Below, in pieces: positions 1 through 5,914 of a DNA stretch of 5,914 nucleotides (its first letter is position 1; every line of letters starts with the position of its first letter). The notes below the pieces were generated by a model. That model saw nothing but the letters and a program-made list of their open reading frames with translations, ran no database searches and was not told where the DNA came from. A program made the position numbers and the translations under genes. Location of the stretch: assembly GCA_019425105.1 (NCBI GenBank), contig JAHYYD010000048.1:5444-11357 (forward strand), in the 5' to 3' direction. The stretch comes from Actinomycetota bacterium (GTDB lineage: Bacteria > Actinomycetota > Actinomycetes > Actinomycetales > Actinomycetaceae).

Positions 1-1763
1 GAGAACGCGATGAGGCGATCCGAGGAGGTCGGGTGGATGCGGATCTGGTGGAGCTGGCGCAGCGCGGGGTGCTTGGTGCGCGCGGCGTTGAGCAGCGTGA
101 AGAGGCGCGAGATGCCGATCGGCTCGGCGTCCTCCCAGCGGCGCGGGCGGAACTCGTACTTCTCGTTGTTGTTGGGCTCCTGGTAGGTGCCGCGCGGCTC
201 GTTCTCCACGAACTCGTATCCGGAGTAGATGCCCCACGTGGGTGCGCCCAGAGCGGCGAGCATCGCGCGGATCGCGAAGATCGCGGTGCCGCCGTCCCAC
301 ATCTGTGGAGTGAGGATGTCGTGCGTCGTGGGCCAGAAGGCCGGTCGCATGAGGTGCGCGGTTTCTTCGGAGACCTCGCGCAGGTACTCTTCAATCTCCT
401 GCTTGGCGGTCCTCCACGCGAAGTACGTGTAGGACTGGTCGAAGCCGATCGCGCCGAGCGTGCGCATCATGGCGGGGCGCGTGAAGGCCTCGGCCAGGAA
501 GAGTGTGCCCGGGTACTGCGCCTTGACGTCGGCGAGGAGGCGCTCCCAGAAGGGGATGGGCTTCGTGTGCGGGTTGTCGACGCGGAAGATCGTCACGCCG
601 TGGTTGATCCATAGCTCGATGACGTCGCGCACAGCCCGGTAGATGCCCTCGGGGTCGTTGTCGAAGTTCAGGGGGTAGATGTCCTGGTACTTCTTGGGTG
701 GGTTCTCCGCGTATGCGATGGTGCCGTCGGCGCGCGTCGTGAACCACTCGGGGTGCTCCTTGACCCACGGGTGGTCGGGGGAGCACTGGAGGGCCAGGTC
801 GAGGGCGACCTCCAGGCCGAGGCCTCGGGCGCGCTCGACGAAGCGGTCGAAGTCAGCGAAATCGCCGAGCTCGGGGTGGATGGCGTCATGACCACCCTCG
901 GGGGAGCCGATGCCGTAGGGGGAACCAGGGTCGCCGGGAGCGGCTTCCAGGGCGTTGTTCTTGCCCTTTCGGTGCGTCGTGCCGATTGGGTGGACCGGGG
1001 TCAGGTAGACGACGTCAAAGCCCATGCTTGCGATGCGGGGCAGGTCCTCCGCCGCCCCCGCGAGCGTGCCGGAGACCCACGTGCCGTCGGGGTGCTGGAA
1101 GGCCCCCGCAGAGCGCGGGAAGATCTCGTACCACGCGCCCGCCAGGGCCTTCATTCGGGCCACGTCGAGCGGGTAGACGCGCGATGAACCGATCAGGTCG
1201 CGCAGCGGATGGTCGCGGAAGATGAGACGCACGCGCGAGGAGATGCCCGCGGAGAGGCGCTGCTGGGCGGAATGACTGGTGTCGCGCAGGCGGCGCGCCG
1301 CGTCAGTCAGGACGTCAATGTCCGAGGCCGGGGGACGCTTCTGGGAGGGATTGCCGTAAGCGGTGCCTTCGGCCGCGCGCTCCATGAGGCGGGCGCCCTC
1401 CTCGAGCATGAGCTCGACGTCGACGCCGGCGCCGACCTTCACGGTCGCGTCGTGGCGCCACGTCGCGTAGGGGTCCGACCAGGAGTCCACGCGGAAGGAC
1501 CAGGCGCCGGGCGTGTTCGCGGCCACCCAGGCCTCGTACCGGTCGAGGCCGGGGGCGATGTCCACCATGCGCGTGCGGGAGTATTCACCCCCGTCCGGGC
1601 GCAGCAGGACGGCCTCGGCGGCGAATGCGTCGTGCCCTTCGCGGAACACGGTCGCACGAATGGGGAAAGGCTCGCCTTCGGTCGCCTTGGCGGGAAGCGT
1701 GCCGTCTTCGATGACGGGGAACACTTCGATGATCGGGATACGGGGCAACAGTTTCTCGCTCAC
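1..1763 (-). CDS. glgE: GlgE, alpha-1,4-glucan:maltose-1-phosphate maltosyltransferase (3' end outside window)
   Basis: Cytosolic GH13_3 enzyme that transfers maltosyl units from alpha-maltose-1-phosphate to the non-reducing end of alpha-1,4-glucan, releasing phosphate. It is the polymerising step of the TreS-Pep2-GlgE route. I translated the frame by hand from GTG 1763 to the left edge: 587 complete codons with no stop or frameshift. Visible in order are an N-terminal beta-sandwich region (about 1-110), a helical segment (about 115-200), the barrel strand FDVVYLTPVHPIG, the family signature ALQCSPDHPW (D322 just before it), FRVDNPHTKP with nucleophile D396, FLAEAFTRP with acid/base E425, and THDIL with D482. 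These sit a constant two residues beyond Streptomyces coelicolor GlgE D394/E423/D480 (numbers from memory). About 80-90 C-terminal residues are missing compared with roughly 660-675 for the family. An in-frame TAG lies at 1779-1781. GTG 1772 is the only alternative start between that stop and 1763, and neither start has a clear Shine-Dalgarno sequence. The gene is probably transcribed separately from the upstream unit. Confidence 0.96.
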   Translation of the reverse strand, partial: MSEKLLPRIPIIEVFPVIEDGTLPAKATEGEPFPIRATVFREGHDAFAAEAVLLRPDGGEYSRTRMVDIAPGLDRYEAWVAANTPGAWSFRVDSWSDPYATWRHDATVKVGAGVDVELMLEEGARLMERAAEGTAYGNPSQKRPPASDIDVLTDAARRLRDTSHSAQQRLSAGISSRVRLIFRDHPLRDLIGSSRVYPLDVARMKALAGAWYEIFPRSAGAFQHPDGTWVSGTLAGAAEDLPRIASMGFDVVYLTPVHPIGTTHRKGKNNALEAAPGDPGSPYGIGSPEGGHDAIHPELGDFADFDRFVERARGLGLEVALDLALQCSPDHPWVKEHPEWFTTRADGTIAYAENPPKKYQDIYPLNFDNDPEGIYRAVRDVIELWINHGVTIFRVDNPHTKPIPFWERLLADVKAQYPGTLFLAEAFTRPAMMRTLGAIGFDQSYTYFAWRTAKQEIEEYLREVSEETAHLMRPAFWPTTHDILTPQMWDGGTAIFAIRAMLAALGAPTWGIYSGYEFVENEPRGTYQEPNNNEKYEFRPRRWEDAEPIGISRLFTLLNAARTKHPALRQLHQIRIHPTSSDRLIAF

Positions 1764-1817
1764 GAGACCCACAGTAGCCTATGGAAGGGGCTGGGAGAAA
1801 GTGAGGCCCATACCTCG

Positions 1818-1849
1818 GTGATAGGGAGGGCGCTCTCATGGTCTGTCAA
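1818..1849 (-). promoter_or_regulatory. Possible glgE promoter (-35 TTGACA)
   Basis: On the minus strand a consensus TTGACA occupies 1844-1849, in the gap between the upstream terminator and glgE. The downstream -10 is poor: CCCTAT (1821-1826) at 17 bp or TATCAC (1818-1823) at 20 bp. Transcription would begin about 50 nt ahead of GTG 1763. The perfect -35 and the position after a terminator support it; the weak -10 keeps confidence low. Confidence 0.35.
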
Positions 1850-1887
1850 GATTTTAACTGTCGCCCAAAATGATGGTATTCCAGCGG

Positions 1888-1932
1888 AAAAGACGGAGGG
1901 TAGCCCCCAGATGTCCAGGAACTACCCTCCGT
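1888..1932 (-). terminator. Rho-independent-type terminator after the glgX-trpS-membrane protein unit
   Basis: Arms 1893-1903 (acggagggtag) and 1922-1932 (ctaccctccgt) form a perfect 11-bp inverted repeat with an 18-nt loop. Read on the minus strand, the stem is followed at once by CTTTTCC (1886-1892). It starts 16 bases past the stop codon of the small membrane protein. The T-run is only four long and the loop is large, so termination strength is uncertain. No T-run follows on the plus strand, which sets the orientation. Confidence 0.72.
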
Positions 1933-1948
1933 GTGAGGATCTGCTGAC

Positions 1949-2206
1949 TCAGTAGCCGCTGTTCTGCAGCCCCGCCATGATCGCACTACCAAAGAGGACG
2001 AACATCAGGATCGTCGCGACGATGCCGATGATCTGCCAGATAAACATGGCGCGCGCAAAGTTACGCTTCGAGGGCGAGCCGCCCGAACCGAGCGCGAGCA
2101 CCAGCAGGTAGATGAAGCCGACCACCGGGATGCCGACGAGAAGAAGAGTGATCATCCACGAGCCGACGGAATCGTCGGGATGCTCGGGGAACTGGTTGTA
2201 TGCCAT
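1949..2206 (-). CDS. Small two-helix membrane protein of unknown function (85 aa)
   Basis: I cannot assign a function. The protein has a short acidic N-terminus (EHPDD), a first transmembrane helix at about residues 17-39 (WMITLLLVGIPVVGFIYLLV), a loop containing GSGGSPSKRNFARA (about 40-53), a second helix at about 54-73, and a short polar tail ending NSGY. The positive loop suggests that the loop is cytoplasmic and both termini face outside. The pattern of a helix ending in GSG-x-x-PSK-x-NFARA resembles small uncharacterised membrane proteins I recall from Gram-positive bacteria; this is memory and not a search. The start is ATG 2206, because GGAGG lies exactly five bases upstream. A TTG at 2218 in the same frame overlaps that ribosome-binding site and is unlikely to be used. 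The gene follows trpS by 29 bp and precedes a terminator, so it is probably co-transcribed with trpS. No cysteine, lipobox or catalytic motif is visible. Confidence 0.82.
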   Translation of the reverse strand: MAYNQFPEHPDDSVGSWMITLLLVGIPVVGFIYLLVLALGSGGSPSKRNFARAMFIWQIIGIVATILMFVLFGSAIMAGLQNSGY

Positions 2207-2211
2207 GGTGG

Positions 2212-2216
2212 CCTCC
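2212..2216 (-). promoter_or_regulatory. Shine-Dalgarno site that fixes the membrane protein start
   Basis: GGAGG on the minus strand with a 5-nt spacer (ccacc) to ATG 2206. It is the best-formed ribosome-binding site in the window. It overlaps the only upstream in-frame start candidate (TTG 2218) and so favours the 85-residue form over an 89-residue one. Confidence 0.8.
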
Positions 2217-2235
2217 AAGGGGAGAATGTGTGGAA

Positions 2236-3336
2236 TCAGTAGTTCATCTGCATGGCGGTGCGCACCTCGGACAGGGTCTGATCGGCCTGTTCGTTGGCAC
2301 GCTCGTTACCGGCGTGCAGGATGGACAGCAGGTAGTCCTCGTTCGCGATGAGCTCGCCGCGGCGAGACCGCAGGGGAGCGAGCATCTCGTTGAGGGATTC
2401 GGTGACGAGGGCCTTCAGGGTGCCCGCACCGCCGTCGCCGATGCGATCCGCGATTGCCTCGGGCGCCTCGCCCGTGGCCAGGGAGGCCAGCATCAGGAGG
2501 TTGGAGACCTCGGGACGGCCCTCCGGGTCGAAGGTGATGCGGCGCTGCGCGTCCGTCTTCGCCTTCTTGAGGATCTTCGCGGTCTCGTCGGCGCTCATGC
2601 GCAGCTCGATCGTGTTGCCGCGCGACTTCGACATCTTCTGACCGTCCGTGCCCAGCAACAGCGGAACCTCGGACAGGAGGGCCTCGGGGCGGGGGAACAC
2701 GGGACGTTCGGGCGTCGCGCGACCGTAGCGCTTGTCGAAGCGCTGGGCGATTAGGCGCGCCTGCTCCAGGTGGGGGAGCTGATCCTGGCCCACGGGCACG
2801 ATGTTGGCCTTGCAGAAGAGGATGTCGGCGGCCTGGTGGACGGGGTAGGTGAGCATGAGGCCGGTCATTGCGCGGCCCTCGGTCGCCTCCAGCTCGGCCT
2901 TCACGGTCGGGTTGCGGTGCAGCTCCGACTCGGTGACCAGAGAGAGGAACGGCAGCATCAGCTGGTTGAGGGCCGGAACCGCCGAGTGGTTGAAGATTGT
3001 GGAGCGCTCAGGGTCGATGCCCGCGGCCAGGTAGTCGGCGACGAGGCCGAGGACGCGCTCACGGATCGGACCCACGCCATCGCGGTCGGTGATCACCTGG
3101 TAGTCGGCGACCAGGACCCAGGTCTCCACCCCGCGGTTCTGCAGGAGCACGCGGTTACGCAACGTGCCGAAGTAGTGGCCCAGGTGCAGGTGGCCGGTCG
3201 GGCGGTCACCCGTGAGGATGCGGAAACGCGAGGGGTCCTGGTCGATCGCCAGGTCGATCTCGGCGCTGCGGGCCTTCGAGCGGGCCAGCGAGGCATCGGA
3301 GGTTGCGGTTTCCAGGGCATCTTCACTGCGAGTCAT
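2236..3336 (-). CDS. trpS: Tryptophanyl-tRNA synthetase
   Basis: Class I aminoacyl-tRNA synthetase (EC 6.1.1.2) that charges tRNA-Trp with tryptophan using ATP; cytosolic and essential unless a second copy exists. The 366-residue product carries the HIGH signature as HLGHY (residues 51-55) within ILTGDRPTGHLHLGHYFGT, the HRNPTVKAE segment (140-148), YPVHQAADIL (164-173, with D171 in the usual tryptophan-binding position), VGQDQ (182-186), and the KMSKS loop as QKMSKSRGN (233-241). The C-terminal helical region ends at TAMQMNY. About 35 residues precede the first core strand, a charged extension longer than in E. coli TrpRS. ATG 3336 is supported by AGGA with a 7-nt spacer (3344-3347) and an in-frame TGA immediately upstream at 3340-3342. 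The gene lies 47 bp after glgX with no hairpin between, so it may be read from the glgX promoter, although an internal promoter cannot be excluded. Confidence 0.97.
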   Translation of the reverse strand: MTRSEDALETATSDASLARSKARSAEIDLAIDQDPSRFRILTGDRPTGHLHLGHYFGTLRNRVLLQNRGVETWVLVADYQVITDRDGVGPIRERVLGLVADYLAAGIDPERSTIFNHSAVPALNQLMLPFLSLVTESELHRNPTVKAELEATEGRAMTGLMLTYPVHQAADILFCKANIVPVGQDQLPHLEQARLIAQRFDKRYGRATPERPVFPRPEALLSEVPLLLGTDGQKMSKSRGNTIELRMSADETAKILKKAKTDAQRRITFDPEGRPEVSNLLMLASLATGEAPEAIADRIGDGGAGTLKALVTESLNEMLAPLRSRRGELIANEDYLLSILHAGNERANEQADQTLSEVRTAMQMNY

Positions 3337-3383
3337 GCGTCAATCCTAACGAGTGGGTGGGAGTAAATGAAACTTGAGGGCGC

Positions 3384-5672
3384 TCAGTGTTCGGGGCGGA
3401 ACGCGACGTCGGACAGCAGGATGGTCACGGATAGTGGTTCAATCGACAACGTGGAGCGCGGAGCGACGTGCTCAGCCTCAAGGGAGAGCTCGCCCGGGTT
3501 ATGTGTCTCGCCGACGCCGCCCTCGGAGGGTGTCGCCCACACGGTCGAGTAGGCGACCAGCCAGTCCAGATCGTGGCCCTCAGGCAGTGTGACCTCGGCG
3601 CCGTCCAGGTTCGCGTTGATGATGATGAGGGCATCGCGGTCACCCCAGGTCACGCCCGAGCGCAGCATCTGGAATGTGCGGTGACGTGCGTCTGTCCAAC
3701 CGTAGTCCGGCATCGGCGTGCCCTGCGCCGTGTACCACGACAGGTCAGGGATCGTGTCGCCGCCGTTGGGCGTGCCGGTCGCGAAGCGGTCGGGGCGCAA
3801 AACCGGATGGGCCTGACGGAGAGCGATGAGCCAAGACACCGTGTCGATCTGCTCGAGCTGTCCCTCAGCCAGGTCCCAATCGACCCACGAGATCGGGTCG
3901 TCCTGGCAGTAGGCATTGTTGTTGCCGTACTGGGTGCGGCCGAACTCGTCGCCGCCCGTCAGCATCGGTGTGCCCGAGGAGACGAACATTGTCGCCAGGA
4001 TGTTGCGCTGGGAGCGCGCACGCAGGTCAGCGATCGTCATGTCGGAGAGGATCGCGTAGGGGGTGTCGGCGCTCGGGTGCGTGCCGTTCGAAGCAAGCGT
4101 GCCCTCCACGCCGTGGTTCCACGAGCGGTTGTCGTCCGACCCATCCCGGTTGTTCTCCAGGTTTGCCGTGTTGTGCTTGCGGTCGTAGGCCGTCAGGTCC
4201 GCCAGCGTGAAGCCGTCGTGGGCAGTCACGAAGTTGATCGAGGCGCGTGGGCCGCGCAGGCGACCCAGCCCGTGTTCGAACACGTCCTGGGAGCCGGACA
4301 GACGCGTTGCGAGGTCGTTGGGACCCGTGACGACATGGCCCGAGGCCTGGGCGCGCACGTCAGCCAGCCAGAAGTTACGCAGGGCGCCGCGGTAGTGGTC
4401 GTTCCACTCGGAGAAGGGAACCGGGAAGTTGCCTGTCTGCCAGCCGCCGGGACCCACGTCCCAAGGCTCGGCGATGAGCTTGACGTGTGCGAGCAGATCG
4501 TCTGTGGCCATCGCGATGAGGAGCGGGTGCATCGGGCTGAAACCGGTCGCGAAACGGCCCAGCGTGGCCGCTAGGTCGAAGCGGAAGCCGTCCACGCCCA
4601 TCTCGCGCACCCAGTAGCGCAGCGAATCCAGCACCATCTGAATGGTCTTCGGGTGATCCATGTTCACGGTGTTGCCGGTGCCCGTCACGTCGATTGCCTG
4701 GACGGGGCGAGAGGTCGTGTGGCGGTAGTACAGGTCGGAATCGAGGCCACGCCACGACAGGGAGGGGCCCGCGTCACCACCCTCACACGTGTGGTTGTAG
4801 ACAACGTCGAGGATGACCTCGATGCCAGCCTGGTGCAGCAGGGAGACCATGCCGCGGAACTCATCGACGACCGCCTGGGCGCCGCGCTCACGCGAGGCCT
4901 CGGTGGCGTAGGAGGGTTCGGGAGCGAAGAAGGAGAGGGTCGAGTAACCCCAGTAGTTCGTCAGGCCGCGTTCGGTGAGGAAAGGCTCGTCGCACTTGGC
5001 GTGCACGGGGAGTAGCTCGACCGCGGTGACGCCCAGGTCCTTCAGATACGACACGGAAGCAGGGTGAGCCAGTCCCGCGTAGGTGCCACGCAACTCCGGG
5101 GGCACGCCGGGCATGTTCTTCGTGAAGCCCTTGACGTGGATCTCGTAGATGACCGTCGTTTCCCACGGCGTGTGCGGCTGGGGTTCGATCGGGAAGGAGG
5201 GCTCCACGACGACCGAACGCGGCATGTAGGCGGCGGAGTCAATGGGAGAGCGGCGCAGCGGGTACTCGGATGGGTAGAGATCCTCGTCGACGGAGTGCGC
5301 GTAGACGCCAGGCTTCATGTCGACGACACCGTCGAGACCCCGGCCGTAGGGGTCGAGGAGGAGCTTGTGCGAGTTGTAGAACTTGCCACCGTCCGGATCC
5401 CAGGGGCCGTGAACGCGGAAGCCGTAGCGGGTCCCAGCGCCAAAGCCCGGGATGTGACCGTGCCAGATGCCGGTATGGGGGCCGATCAGACTGTAGCGTG
5501 TCTCAGCCCCGGCCTCGTCGAAAATGCACATATCCACGCCGGACGCGCCCCGCGCGACCACGGACACATCGAGCCCGTCGCCCGAACGGAAAACTCCCAG
5601 GCGGGAACGGACGGGGTTCGGTTCGGTGACGCGCACGGTGGGGACGCAAGGCGAGCCGGAGCGCTCGGACAT
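3384..5672 (-). CDS. glgX: GlgX, glycogen debranching enzyme (isoamylase type)
   Basis: GH13_11 enzyme that hydrolyses alpha-1,6 branch points of phosphorylase-trimmed glycogen and releases short maltodextrins; cytosolic. The 762 residues show an N-terminal CBM48-like domain (about 22-115, with GTRYGFRVHGPWDP at 80-93), then a TIM barrel from YEIHVKGFT (176-184). Conserved regions are DVVYNH (289-294), GFRFDLA (362-368, nucleophile D366), LIAEPWDVG (399-407, acid/base E402) and FVTAHDGFTL (481-490, D486). A C-terminal beta domain follows from about 660. The segments NNRDGSDDNRSWNHG and GGDEFGRTQYGNNNAYCQDD are typical of GlgX and TreX and separate it from GlgB and TreZ. It is somewhat longer than the roughly 660-720 residues I expect. 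ATG 5672 is preceded by AAAGAGG (5682-5688, 9-nt spacer) and by an in-frame TAG. It appears to be the first gene of the unit glgX-trpS-membrane protein. TreX-like debranching is the main functional alternative. Confidence 0.95.
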   Translation of the reverse strand: MSERSGSPCVPTVRVTEPNPVRSRLGVFRSGDGLDVSVVARGASGVDMCIFDEAGAETRYSLIGPHTGIWHGHIPGFGAGTRYGFRVHGPWDPDGGKFYNSHKLLLDPYGRGLDGVVDMKPGVYAHSVDEDLYPSEYPLRRSPIDSAAYMPRSVVVEPSFPIEPQPHTPWETTVIYEIHVKGFTKNMPGVPPELRGTYAGLAHPASVSYLKDLGVTAVELLPVHAKCDEPFLTERGLTNYWGYSTLSFFAPEPSYATEASRERGAQAVVDEFRGMVSLLHQAGIEVILDVVYNHTCEGGDAGPSLSWRGLDSDLYYRHTTSRPVQAIDVTGTGNTVNMDHPKTIQMVLDSLRYWVREMGVDGFRFDLAATLGRFATGFSPMHPLLIAMATDDLLAHVKLIAEPWDVGPGGWQTGNFPVPFSEWNDHYRGALRNFWLADVRAQASGHVVTGPNDLATRLSGSQDVFEHGLGRLRGPRASINFVTAHDGFTLADLTAYDRKHNTANLENNRDGSDDNRSWNHGVEGTLASNGTHPSADTPYAILSDMTIADLRARSQRNILATMFVSSGTPMLTGGDEFGRTQYGNNNAYCQDDPISWVDWDLAEGQLEQIDTVSWLIALRQAHPVLRPDRFATGTPNGGDTIPDLSWYTAQGTPMPDYGWTDARHRTFQMLRSGVTWGDRDALIIINANLDGAEVTLPEGHDLDWLVAYSTVWATPSEGGVGETHNPGELSLEAEHVAPRSTLSIEPLSVTILLSDVAFRPEH

Positions 5673-5701
5673 AAGAGAGTGCCTCTTTCTGATGAACTAT
5701 T

Positions 5702-5730
5702 GACTGCACCCAAGCCTGATAGATGCAGTC
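5702..5730. repeat. Perfect 7-bp inverted repeat in the glgX leader
   Basis: GACTGCA at 5702-5708 and TGCAGTC at 5724-5730 are perfect reverse complements with a 15-bp interior. The arm centres are 22 bp apart, close to two helical turns. The repeat lies between the best candidate glgX -10 hexamer and the glgX start, at or just after the predicted transcription start. It could be an operator for a dimeric regulator or a 5' stem-loop in the mRNA. A chance occurrence is possible at this length. Confidence 0.45.
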
Positions 5731-5737
5731 GCTATCC

Positions 5738-5743
5738 ATCATA
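5738..5743 (-). promoter_or_regulatory. Candidate -10 hexamer for glgX
   Basis: TATGAT on the minus strand, one mismatch from TATAAT, within the AT-rich part of the divergent intergenic region. It would place the mRNA start near 5731, giving a leader of about 59 nt. No convincing -35 is found at 16-18 bp (for example AATCCG at 5761-5766), so activation by a regulator or an alternative sigma factor is possible. Confidence 0.4.
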
Positions 5744-5818
5744 CGTGTTAATTAAGCGGTCGGATTAGGAACTGGTAGGGGCTATGAACAGCGGCACTCG
5801 CTGGTGAGGCAACCCTCA

Positions 5819-5824
5819 TATATA
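5819..5824 (+). promoter_or_regulatory. Candidate -10 hexamer for etfB
   Basis: TATATA within the run catatatatggg, an unusually AT-rich patch for this sequence, 36 bp before ATG 5861. Transcription would start near 5831. No recognisable -35 lies at the right distance. The location and composition are the only support. Confidence 0.35.
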
Positions 5825-5860
5825 TGGGCGTGAGGCGCGGAATGTGGCACGCTAGAAGGC

Positions 5861-5914
5861 ATGAGAATTGTCGTGTGTGTGAAGCATGTCCCCGACATGC
5901 AGTCCGAACGCCGT
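5861..5914 (+). CDS. etfB: EtfB, electron-transfer flavoprotein beta subunit (N-terminal 18 codons only)
   Basis: Only MRIVVCVKHVPDMQSERR is inside the window, but it matches the highly conserved N-terminus of ETF beta subunits: a hydrophobic first strand ending in CVK-x-VPD, then a polar stretch. In the family this subunit pairs with EtfA, binds AMP, and shuttles electrons between FAD-dependent dehydrogenases and a quinone or another acceptor. ATG 5861 is required to keep the first beta-strand. AGAAGG (5854-5859) lies only one base before it, too close for a normal Shine-Dalgarno sequence. The gene is divergent from glgX and shares the 188-bp intergenic region. An etfA gene would be expected just beyond the right edge. 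The identification rests on 18 residues. Confidence 0.85.
   Translation, partial: MRIVVCVKHVPDMQSERR

Noticed and set aside
33..614. 193-codon plus-strand open frame at the left edge
   Set aside because: It is antisense to the catalytic domain of glgE, whose GH13 motifs are unmistakable on the other strand.
1209..1955. 248-codon plus-strand open frame across the glgE start and the following gap
   Set aside because: It is mostly antisense to glgE, runs through the terminator hairpin, and its start lacks an RBS. The translated product has no family-like pattern.
2207..2218. TTG 2218 as start of the small membrane protein
   Set aside because: The TTG overlaps the GGAGG that serves ATG 2206 and has no ribosome-binding site of its own at suitable spacing.
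3468..4574. Long open frame (368 codons) on the plus strand opposite glgX
   Set aside because: It lies wholly inside glgX and its translation is rich in R, A, G and V with no recognisable domain. Such antisense frames are expected from GC-rich third positions of the real gene.
5748..5755. TTAATTAA palindrome in the glgX-etfB intergenic region
   Set aside because: An 8-bp AT palindrome is rare in GC-rich DNA, but it matches no operator I can name and has no second copy in the window. It is most simply part of the AT-rich promoter region.
5064..5768. 234-codon plus-strand open frame spanning the glgX start and its upstream region
   Set aside because: It is antisense to the CBM48-like part of glgX and shows no protein family character.
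1..5914. Mobile elements, CRISPR arrays, tRNA or other RNA genes
   Set aside because: No transposase-like frame, direct repeat array, tRNA cloverleaf or att-like repeat was found. The window is almost fully occupied by five metabolic or housekeeping genes.

Overview
This GC-rich window, with G or C at most third codon positions, looks like chromosomal DNA of a high-GC actinobacterium. The protein sequences, especially a GlgE that aligns with the streptomycete enzyme motif by motif, fit that class. An Actinomyces/Schaalia-type relative is my best guess, but this is inference from general familiarity and not a search result.

Layout: four genes lie on the minus strand and one begins on the plus strand. 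Reading in the direction of minus-strand transcription: glgX (glycogen debranching enzyme, 5672 to 3384), trpS (tryptophanyl-tRNA synthetase, 3336 to 2236) and a small two-helix membrane protein (2206 to 1949). These three are separated by only 47 and 29 bp, so they are plausibly one transcript. A stem-loop with a short T-run (about 1888-1932) closes that unit. After a 185-bp gap comes glgE (maltose-1-phosphate maltosyltransferase, start at 1763), which runs off the left edge lacking roughly its last 80-90 residues. At the right edge, divergent from glgX across a 188-bp intergenic region, the first 18 codons of etfB (electron-transfer flavoprotein beta subunit) begin at 5861.

Function: GlgE extends alpha-1,4-glucan from maltose-1-phosphate, and GlgX removes short branches from partly degraded glycogen. 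The window therefore holds one synthetic and one degradative enzyme of alpha-glucan metabolism, with a housekeeping tRNA synthetase and an uncharacterised membrane protein between them. No RNA genes, insertion sequences, CRISPR arrays, prophage genes or defence genes were seen. The coding content is ordinary core metabolism, and I do not see a new system. The items most worth a second look are the small membrane protein, the inverted repeat in the glgX leader, the TrpRS subtype, and start sites lacking normally spaced Shine-Dalgarno sequences (glgE, etfB).
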